From Tilletiaria anomala UBC 951 (lineage: Eukaryota > Basidiomycota > Exobasidiomycetes > Georgefischeriales > Tilletiariaceae): 64,000 nt of DNA. Both the position numbers and the translations under genes were made by a program. Within the stretch, counting starts at the first letter, position 1. Each line of letters begins with the position of its first letter. Positions 56,454 to 64,000 of this stretch are shown piece by piece. The notes below the pieces were generated by a model. It saw only the letters and a program-made list of their open reading frames with translations. It was not told the DNA's origin and did not search any database. The stretch lies in assembly GCF_000711695.1 (NCBI RefSeq), contig NW_013546983.1:1-64000 (forward strand), given 5' to 3'.

Positions 56454-58593
56454 CTATGTTATGAAGGATCGAACGGCGCTGAAGAAGAAAGGTTTGGAGT
56501 GTTTCTGCAACAAAGGTTCGTCCTCGCCTGTATGGAGGTTGACCGAGCGGTACTCTAGCAAGTCCATCTTGTTCCACCTGCCAATTGGCCCTCCGTTACG
56601 AAGGAGTAGGATCAGACGGAAACGGATGCTCGGCATCGTCTCGTCTGTATGTCATTGAGCAAAAACGTCAACCGGGATCTTCCACAATTTTTTCCGCAGT
56701 GGAAGACGGCTCACACATACCATACAAGTGCGTGATTTGCAATTTTGGGCCGGGCGGCCGCCCGAACAATTTGTCGTCCTCCAGTCCATCCGGGTACAGT
56801 TGCCAGGATCCGATAGCAAACCCATTCACACGGAGGGATGGATCAATCTTGCGAACTACCTCCGTCGGGGGATCCGTTGTTCGCAGAGAGAGGCACCGTC
56901 CATCTGGAAGGAAGCGGAAATAACGATAAAATTCGATGACCTGGGTGGGCATGCATGATCAATAAGAAATGAGATTCCGTTGCTGCTATGCAGAACGAGA
57001 GCAGAGCACCTACGTGAATGACCTTGATCCAAACATTTTCTTCGTTCACCCCCGGCCTCGTGTATTGGCAAGAAGCAATATAGACGCCGTTGAAGCGCAC
57101 ACGAGGGTGCTTGATGTATGCTTCTCGCCAGCGCGGTGCAACTTGTCGGTGCCACACTGCAGGCTTGGTTTCAGGGAGTAGTTGAGGAGTTTTATACACG
57201 TGTTCGACGAGGCGACTGTTCCATCAAGCAAGTCAGAACCCCGGCAGGCCCGGGAAAGGTAAGACATTGGTTTACTCACCGCCACAGATCAGGGTCGAGA
57301 CTCAACACCCTGAATTTCCACGAGACGCGCCCGAGAAGTTCAAGTGAGGTGTGATCCATACCCTGCATGAGGTGCGAGATGGCTTTGCGTCGAGGGTCAT
57401 TCAGTATCGACTGGTCTTTCTTCCGGATCTTTGGCACACAGTCCGGCTGCTGCTGCACTTCATCAGGAGCACGTTCCGCGTGTTGGGCCAATGTGTCTGC
57501 TGCATGCACAATGCCCATCGCTCTAGAAAGAGTGGTGCGACCATGGGGCATAGAGATCAGGTGTCGTAGGATGAGAAGGACGACCTCATCGGGTAGCTTG
57601 GCTATCATGCACAGTGTGTCTTCGTTCGCCTGGACAAAGGCATCCACATTGCCCAGCCGTGCTGCTTTTTCTGCCTTTTCTTTGTCATGAGCAAGTGTCT
57701 CTGTTAGTTTTCGGCGCAATGCTCGAGCCCGCGTCAGCAAGTGTTGTATATTCGCAGCTCCCTCCGGAGAAGGTGGTGCTTCCATGCTTTCCGTACTCGC
57801 TTGCGCTGTTTCTGCAGCTGCTTCCTGCGTGATCCGAGTATTTGAAAGCGATCGTGATTTTGTAGCGGGCTGCATGCGGGCTTGCGATGCGAGGCCCTCT
57901 GTAGCTTCTGCAACCTTTGCGGCTACGGTCCGAAGACTTTCGTGCTCAGAGAGATAGTGCTGCACTTGGGGCTCCTCCAAGAGCATGGCAGCATTCTGGA
58001 AGGTGTGATCGACATTGGCATCAGTACGAAAACTTTTCCGGTAAAGTTCGAGGGCTGCGAGCAGGAAAGCATTAGTGGAAATCGTTGAAAGTCTCAGTCC
58101 GTGCAGATGAATATTGCAAGCCAGTTAAGCTTCCCTCACCTTCGTCAAACGCGTGTACCCTCTCTTTAAGAACTGCCTCTGAATACTGCTGCACATTTGT
58201 AGAGAAGCAATTCACCATCATCCGGGTGAGTTGCACCACTGCGGGGTCCTCTTGATCCGCCGCACCCTCAGATGGGACCGCGACCGCAGCCGATATGGAT
58301 TGCGACGACCTTAAAATCAATTCGTTCAAGCGGCTGCTTGATTTTCCAAGTGCATCTCGGGGAGCTGATGACTCAGCCTTGCGTACCTCGGGAGAATGTT
58401 GTCTCCGACGCCGTTGCTGGTCGTGTAAATCGCGTTGCCACTGCAGACGGAACCGCTTAAGCTCTGCCTGAGGATCATTGCCGGCCGCGGTACCATCGTC
58501 ACTTGCGCCTGCCATCGCTTCTATTCCCGACCCTGCACCAGCATGAAGGGAAGAGCACGTTGGTGCATGAGAATCAGCCGACGAACCCGACAT
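56454..58593 (-). CDS. F-box protein of the FBXO9 / Hrt3 (Pof7) family
   Basis: Five exons (58593..58140, 58054..57280, 57215..57014, 56940..56721, 56644..56454) encode 613 residues. These proteins are substrate receptors of SCF ubiquitin ligases. An N-terminal TPR-like helix pair (EAVLKERVHAFDE-ALELYRKSFRTDANV, joined by intron 1) matches FBXO9. The F-box is LPDEVVLLILRHL...LLGRVSWKFRVLSLDPDLWRRL, the last part across intron 2. Downstream blocks follow family order: RVRFNGVYIASCQYTRPG, VIEFYRYFRFLPDGRCL, IRFRLILLLRNGG, and WNKMDLLEYRSVN with PFFFSAVRSF at the end. Intron 4 (56645..56720) is set by a perfect GTATGT donor. The start MSGSSADS is chosen; the ATG at 58611 adds six residues. Confidence 0.9.
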
Positions 58594-59189
58594 GTTCATA
58601 ATCAGGATCACGTTGTATTCGGAACTCCATCGATGCTTGCGTCACCCGCCAGAAATGCACTCTTGACCGACCAGTGCTAGTCTTAACCGCTGAAATGACG
58701 GCTTCTTTAGACCGATGATAGAGCCACTTCAGTACGTGGCAATATTGTCTCAGAAGGGATGACCCGCGGGCAACAACGGCTGAACTCTGGCCGAAGCCTG
58801 ATGCCTAACGAGATTGGCCACTAACCTCGAGAGACTCTGCAGGTTGAGTATTGACGTCGCTGCTGTGCGTAGCTGGTGTGGTCATGGATGTAGTATGGGG
58901 AGCAGTGTTGCTTATGTAACCAAGCCGCTAACTGCTTCAGTTCCGCACAAAAAAATCATCCATCGATCCAATTTTTGTTTTGGAGGTTCGTCAATTTAGG
59001 ACTCCAAGTTGGGGGATCCAAGGCCAACTACATATAGCCAGGCGCAGGTCCAACCTCGTGAGGCAGACACACTTGTATCGCTTCTTGTGCTTGTTCCTCC
59101 CCCTGGTCATCATTCATTCCTCGTACCCGCGCACAAGTCTGCCCTCGACAGGAAAGGCACAGTGAGAGGGGAAGCGCATTGGACTCACC
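58594..59189. promoter_or_regulatory. Divergent promoter FBXO9-like / TSR2
   Basis: The 596-bp gap between divergent genes shows an A-run near 58950 and a T-rich patch just before 58985. I see no coding frame. Confidence 0.4.
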
Positions 59190-59951
59190 ATGCCGTCACT
59201 CAGCTACTCGAACATCGCAGCCTCTTTGAGCACCGCGCCTGCACCGCCTGCCCAGGCGCACGCGAACACAAACCATGTCCAGGATGCCGCAGTCGCTCCC
59301 TCCACCATTCAGAGCAACTATAGTCTCTTAGAGCCAGTCCCATCTCCTCAACAGCTCCAGTTCGCAAGGGCTGTCATACTCACTTTGGACCTCTGGCCTG
59401 CTATGCGCCTGGCTGTCGACGAAGAATGGGGTGGCCCAGAGAGCCGCGACAAGGCAGAGTACCTCGCTAGCGCAGTGTGTGATATGTGCGATGAGTCTGC
59501 CGCCGCTCTAGCAGCCAATCCTTCTGCAGGCGCACAAGCAGCACCAGATGAGGACGACCTGGAAGAGGTGCTCGAGTCATACGTGTCGTATGAATTTAAC
59601 GTCCGCCTGGAAGACGGCTCGGTCCAATATGTTGCCAAGAGGCTTGTCGCACTGTGGAAGACGATCTTTCTAGAAGGCCCAGGCGCAGGAGGTGCAGCGC
59701 TTCAAGATCTTGAAGAAGCTTACACAAAGCTTCGAGGGAGCAAAGTTGCGGCTCAACGGCAAGCACAAGACCAAGACCTGGAAAGCGACAGCGACAGCGA
59801 AGATGGTAGCGAAACTGGCGAAGCAAATGGGCATCAACCACCAGCCGAGAAAATTGCAGGCGAGATGGACGTCGATGATGCTCCACTAATTCAACCCAAT
59901 ATTGACGAGGATGGTTTTATGCTCGTCAGAAGCAACAGAAAGAATCGATAA
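59190..59951 (+). CDS. TSR2: TSR2, pre-rRNA processing and eS26 chaperone
   Basis: A single exon encodes 253 residues. Tsr2 is the escortin that shields free ribosomal protein eS26 and hands it to the assembling 40S subunit; it also helps 20S pre-rRNA processing. The WGG-domain signature is LAVDEEWGGPESRDKAEYL (EEWGG at residues 78-82), followed by YVSYEFNVRLEDGSVQYVAK and LVALWKTIFLEG. The acidic C-terminal tail (DLESDSDSEDGSE) ends in DEDGFMLVRSNRKNR, the usual DxDGFxxV close. The N-terminal 45 residues are Ala/Ser-rich and longer than in yeast (205 residues in total there). The ATG is the first in frame, and no intron is needed. Confidence 0.96.
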   Translation: MPSLSYSNIAASLSTAPAPPAQAHANTNHVQDAAVAPSTIQSNYSLLEPVPSPQQLQFARAVILTLDLWPAMRLAVDEEWGGPESRDKAEYLASAVCDMCDESAAALAANPSAGAQAAPDEDDLEEVLESYVSYEFNVRLEDGSVQYVAKRLVALWKTIFLEGPGAGGAALQDLEEAYTKLRGSKVAAQRQAQDQDLESDSDSEDGSETGEANGHQPPAEKIAGEMDVDDAPLIQPNIDEDGFMLVRSNRKNR

Positions 59952-60516
59952 GCGCTCGTACTAGGCAAGACCGTACACGACTCCATATTACCCGCGTCCC
60001 ATCATGATGCAATCTAGCGATCGCTCGCAATTAACGCCTGGATGCCATTGCGGTTACTTAACTTAGCTATACGCTGCTTGGTTTCATGCTTTCGCAGCAC
60101 TTTCAAAAGCTGTGAGCGTGCGAATGCTGTTCGACACACAGCACATTGAAATACGTTGGGCAGCCACAAGGCGCAGGTGCCACAACCGAGCAAACTCTTT
60201 GAGTCTTGGGGTCCATCGCCTATGTGCTCAAGGCACCATACAGATGATTCTACAACCTTCTCATTTTTCAGGCGGGATTTTTGCGCGCTTTAGGCCACGA
60301 TGCCTCAGCCAGCTGCTGGTGAACAGCCAAAGCCAATCATGAAATATTCGATTTAAGGGAATGGCATGTCCATATATCTGGCAAACGGCGTGGTTTCAAA
60401 GAGTACACCCTAAGCACGCAGAGCTTGCAAACAGGAAAGGTTCCATGTACAACTAGTCATGCTTGTCCGGCGGGCGACACGAGGAGCAGCGATAACGAAG
60501 AGCATTACAGAAGCGC
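59952..60516. other. Convergent gap TSR2 / BUD22
   Basis: A 565-bp stretch between converging genes. I see no reading frame with protein-like text and no structured RNA. It probably holds both 3' untranslated regions. Confidence 0.4.
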
Positions 60517-62617
60517 CTAGTCAAATGTAATCTTCTTGCCCTGCGGCCTAGAAGCCAATGCCAACATCTCCTTCTGCTTTTGCTTTGCCACCCAACTAGG
60601 ATGCATATCCTGCTGTTTCGCCTTTGAATTGCCATCGATAGGTTTGGAAACAACCGGTTGCGCCGATGTTTTCTGTGTACCAGGATATGGGCCGCGCTTC
60701 GCCATCGCGCCGTCGCTTCCGGCATCCCTCTGGTGGAAAGGGCGGCGTTCAGTTCGAGACTTGCTTCCTGCCTTTTGCTTGCCCCAAGCGCGCTGCTGAA
60801 CACCATTCTCCGTTGTGTTGCCGCCAGAAGCCCATTTTTCCCTGCGCTCCTTAAGCTTCTCGTCGATGCGCTGCTCCTTGTGCTGCAGCTGGATGTGGTG
60901 AGCACCCCGTCCGTACTTCTTCTCCCACAGACTGCAACAAGCCGAGAGAAGGCCACGTTTCAGTGTGGCTCTCAAAACTGAGCCTCAGCATGACTTCGTG
61001 GTTTTGAGCACTCACGCTTTACGAGCCCGCTGGCCCATGCGATTCTTCCGCTCTTTTGATACTTTCCTCTTCTTGCCCGATGCGTCCACCTCAATGTCGC
61101 TTCCAGCGTTCATTAGCTCTTCTTCGGCATCGCTCCATTCGGAATCAGAGTTGCGAACGCCCAGACGCATGGGTTTACCAACGTAACCCGCCGCTAAGGA
61201 AGGCAAGAAAGCCGAGCTCTTCGCTCCACCTTCGTCCTCTTCGCTGCTCGAGCCGTCTGATGCATTAGAAGTTTCATCGTCGCCATTATCAGTCCGTGCC
61301 CCATGCGCTTTCTTCCTCTCGGCATGGACTTCGCCAACCTCATCACCAGAGCCGGATTCGGACCCGCTGGCAACAAGGGCATCCCACCGCGTGTCATCAA
61401 GCACGGAAGGATCGAACGCATTTCCATCCCCAGCCTCCTCCCTATCACCCGCGATCAGTCCGCCCTCTTCGCTTTTGCTTTCATCATCTCCTTCCTCTCC
61501 ACCTTCTAGAAGACTGTCGCCATCCGCACACTCGCTGCCGCTCCATTCGCGGGACAGCAGGTAATCAAGGCCCTTTTGGACAGGCTCACTCTGTGCGGGA
61601 GTGCTTGCGGCTTTTGCATTTACGCCATCTTGTGCAACATCGTTGACAATTGCGATTGTTGAGCAGCCGCGCTGCTTTTGAATATTGTTTGAGACCTTGT
61701 TCAGTAGATCGCAACATCTTTCTGATACGATCGTCGAGCTTGCTAGACGATCCATCGCGCGTCTTTCCAACGGTGAGCGCATTGAGATATCGGCTGCAGG
61801 AGAGAGTCCACAAGTACGAGAGTGCTCCATAGCAAGGCTTGGCACGGCAGACAAGGAAGTGAGCACCGGGTATGCCTCGAGGATTGCGTTTGGCCATGCG
61901 ACCATGCCGTCGGCAGACGAGACCGCTTGGTCGTTAAATTGATGTCTTTTGACCTCGGCAGATCGCGGTAGCATTTTCATCTTGATCATCTTGGCACAGA
62001 TGACTCTTGCAGTCATGGCATCGATATCTGCTGTCTTGGTGTGTTGCAGCTCCTCCTCGAGCTCCCCCGAAGACTGTAGAGGGGTCTTCTTTCCCGACCC
62101 AGAGTCCTTGAGCGAGCCGGAATTCTTGAGCCTTTTGATGATCCTCAACGCTTCGAAGTTTCGCGCCTTCTTCACTGCAGCATGTACGCGTCGCTCGGTC
62201 TTACACTGTAAATTCAAGCGCAAGAACAGATGAATGTATGTTCATACATCATTTCACTTTGGAAGATACAACACTCACCAGAAGATGTGCGAGTAGCTTT
62301 GTTTCGATATTGGGAGTCGTACCTATGGTATCATGTTGACCTACCTCCGAAGCGATTGAGGACACGCTCGACTCGCTGTCTGTATCTTCGTTTTCCAGAT
62401 CATGGCTATGCTTCGATTTAAAATGCGATCCTGCTGGCCTCGCTCGACGCTTGGCTGGGTGCTTTCCCCTTTCTAGTGGAGGGACGTCGGAGGCGGCATT
62501 GGGAGGCGTATCAAGTAACTTTCTCCTCTGTGCAGGTTGCGCATGCTGCTCGACGGCCGAGTTGCTGACTCGCCGCCGTTTGCGCGCAGGCACTGGGTCA
62601 TGAGCGCCGGGCATCAT
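60517..62617 (-). CDS. BUD22: BUD22 / SRFBP1-like ribosome biogenesis protein
   Basis: Three exons (62617..62279, 62205..61016, 60931..60517) give 647 residues. Bud22 is a nucleolar factor needed for 18S rRNA maturation in yeast. The N-terminal coiled region reads KLLAHLLCKTERRVHAAVKKARNFEALRIIKRLK, with the intron-1 junction inside it. The middle is acidic and Ser-rich. The basic C-terminal domain runs KRKVSKERKNRMGQRARKALWEKKYGRGAHHI (across intron 2) and ends HPSWVAKQKQKEMLALASRPQGKKITFD, the diagnostic 'HPSWEAK...GKKIxFD' close. Yeast Bud22 has 519 residues. Two adjacent ATGs (62617, 62614) begin the frame. It lies next to TSR2, also a small-subunit factor. Confidence 0.93.
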
Positions 62618-63211
62618 TAACAGATGCACTCGGGCAAGCCACCACAGCAAGCTGAGCTTCCAGTGCGAGGGCTTTGGATCTTGAAGATGGGGACATACAA
62701 AGTTCGTGCCAGACGATGTGGTCGTACAGACTTCGGAGTGCTTCTCAAAAAGTGCCCAACCTCGGCCAATGCGTTAAGTATCATTTCCCTCTGATCATTG
62801 ATCACTTCTCCCATCTGTATATTATTGTTCGGTGACGTGTGAGCGAATCTGCGACCGAGAATCTCCATGCCCATTAAAAATTGATCCGGAACCTGGAATT
62901 CGGATCTCGGGTTGTCTACGTTCGCGGGCGTGTGGCGGGCGAGATGTGCACCACATGACCAACACGCCTGATCGAGGGAGATGCGACCCATGCACATTGG
63001 CCGAGTTGATTGCTGCTTCTACGAAGTATGACGGTATCCGCGGTAAGCTGTTCGGGCGCCATAGGGAACGTGCTTGCAGCCTCGACCCAACGAAATGCTA
63101 CAAGTTTAATGTTAGCAAGGACAACGCGAAGCGCACTGGTCCGCAGCGGTGCATGGGAGCCCCCCGATTCAAGCCCACACCGTGTGTGAACCTAAATTTA
63201 CCCAACCCAGC
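62618..63211. promoter_or_regulatory. Divergent promoter BUD22 / CSN2
   Basis: A 594-bp gap between divergent genes. A minus-strand frame of 126 codons spans part of it and runs into the BUD22 start out of phase; its text is not protein-like. No TATA box stands out. Confidence 0.4.
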
Positions 63212-64000
63212 ATGTCAGACGATGAGGTGAGTCAAGAATGGCATCAAGTCAACCATCGCCCTCTAGACTGAAACTGGGTGTTTCTATCAGTTTATGATGG
63301 ACGATGGGGCGGACGAGGAGTATGACTTTGAATTTGAAGAGGATGACGAAGGTGACGAAGAGCACGCAGACATTGAGAACTTGTACTACAATGCAAAGGG
63401 TGAGCAAGGCCCTCTATCCTTGTCCCATCGTTCCGACGATTGTCGAGATACTCACAAAAGTCTCATCACTCATTATACAGCGCTAAAGGAAGACAACCCC
63501 AATGAAGCGCTCAGAGTGTTCAGATCCGTCGTTGATAAAGAGGAGACCAAAGGAGACTGGTAAGCAAGCTGGGTGGCGCAAGAACAGCCCAAAGGTGCAC
63601 GCTGACTCTTTCGAACCATCCTCTTTCCACCACCATCGCATATGAAGGGGCTTCAAAGCGCTGAAACAGATCACAAAAGCACACTTCAGAACTGGAAGTT
63701 ACGAAGAGGCGCTGAAGACGTACACGGAGCTGCTTGGGTATACGAAATCTGCAGTGACTCGCAATTACAGGTGAGAAGTTGACGGATGACTTCGAACGTA
63801 GTTGAGGCTAATACTCAATTCTCTGGTTCAGTGAAAAATCAATCAACAACATCCTGGACTACGTGTCAAACTCTAATGCCCTCGACCTTTCGACCATGGA
63901 GAGGTTTTACAGCGTGACCGTATCAGCACTGGAAGAGGCTCGCAATGAGCGTCTCTCTGTCAAGACAGACCTCAAGCTTGCTCGTCTTTGGCTCGCCCGG
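63212..64000 (+). CDS. CSN2: CSN2, COP9 signalosome subunit 2 (5' part, runs off window)
   Basis: The window holds exons 63212..63226, 63291..63399, 63481..63559, 63648..63770 and 63832..>64000, coding for about 165 N-terminal residues. CSN2 is a PCI-domain subunit of the COP9 signalosome, which removes Nedd8 from cullins and so resets SCF ligases; CSN2 contacts the cullin. The acidic start MSDDEFMMDDGADEEYDFEFEEDDE and ADIENLYYNAKALKEDNPNEALRVF are nearly diagnostic, followed by TPR-like helices (WGFKALKQITKAHFRTGSYEEALKTYTELL, YSEKSINNILDYVS). The PCI domain must lie beyond 64000. The first coding exon is only 15 nt (ATG plus four codons); each junction restores the family text. Confidence 0.95.

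Noticed and set aside
62617-62997. 126-codon minus-strand frame upstream of BUD22
   Set aside because: It is not in phase with the BUD22 start, shows no domain, and lies in the BUD22/CSN2 promoter.
1-64000. CRISPR arrays, IS elements, bacterial-type operons or a secondary-metabolite cluster
   Set aside because: The spliced genes and eukaryote-only families exclude prokaryotic DNA, and no polyketide, peptide-synthetase or terpene-cyclase core gene is present; ERG13 is primary metabolism.

Overview
This window is nuclear DNA of a fungus and almost certainly a basidiomycete. The genes carry many short introns (about 45-105 bp, GT..AG, often with GTGAGT or GTAAGT donors). The proteins are fungal housekeeping and regulatory proteins with long disordered, Q/S/A-rich or acidic stretches. 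A smut-lineage fungus (Ustilaginomycotina, perhaps an intron-rich Exobasidiomycete relative) is my best guess, but that rests on protein style only. I see no bacterial features (operons, ribosome binding sites, IS elements, CRISPR arrays). All gene models below were spliced by eye: each junction was checked for GT/AG, reading phase and family continuity, and exon lengths sum to whole codons.

Layout. 1-3.0 kb: gene-poor, with a degraded copia-like fragment. 3.0-9.3 kb: divergent SPB1 (rRNA methyltransferase) and eIF3b. 9.7-15.7 kb: ERG13 (HMG-CoA synthase) and an RSC9/ARID2-like chromatin remodeller subunit, both on the minus strand. 15.7-17.9 kb: a long non-coding gap. 17.9-23.0 kb: an LRG1-like LIM/RhoGAP protein. 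23.5-29.6 kb: a HAD sugar/glycerol-phosphate phosphatase built with micro-exons, an unrecognised coiled-coil protein, a CID-domain (RNA polymerase II CTD-binding) protein and a cyclophilin H. 30.5-34.9 kb: a large F-box/LRR protein ending in a CaaX-like box, and a small unknown protein. 35.3-37.6 kb: MIA40 and a glutathione S-transferase gene carrying one in-frame TAG. 37.7-41.5 kb: divergent SDS3-like (Sin3/Rpd3 complex) and PXMP4-like peroxisomal membrane protein genes. 42.1-48.1 kb: a single-pass membrane protein, a GNAT acetyltransferase and a large unknown protein. 48.1-56.4 kb: a gene desert with scattered degraded copia-like pieces. 56.4-64 kb: an FBXO9/HRT3-type F-box protein, TSR2, BUD22 and the 5' part of CSN2.

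How the genes relate. Several serve ribosome production (SPB1, TSR2, BUD22) or translation initiation (eIF3b). Three serve ubiquitin/cullin control (two F-box proteins, and CSN2, which deneddylates cullins). Others serve chromatin and transcription (RSC9-like, SDS3-like, CID protein). Neighbours do not form an evident biosynthetic cluster; this is ordinary mixed fungal gene order. The most unusual signals are gene-structure oddities: three consecutive exons of 10, 15 and 13 nt in the phosphatase gene, the single stop in an otherwise intact GST gene, and an in-frame alternative acceptor in eIF3b. I found no convincing new multi-gene system.
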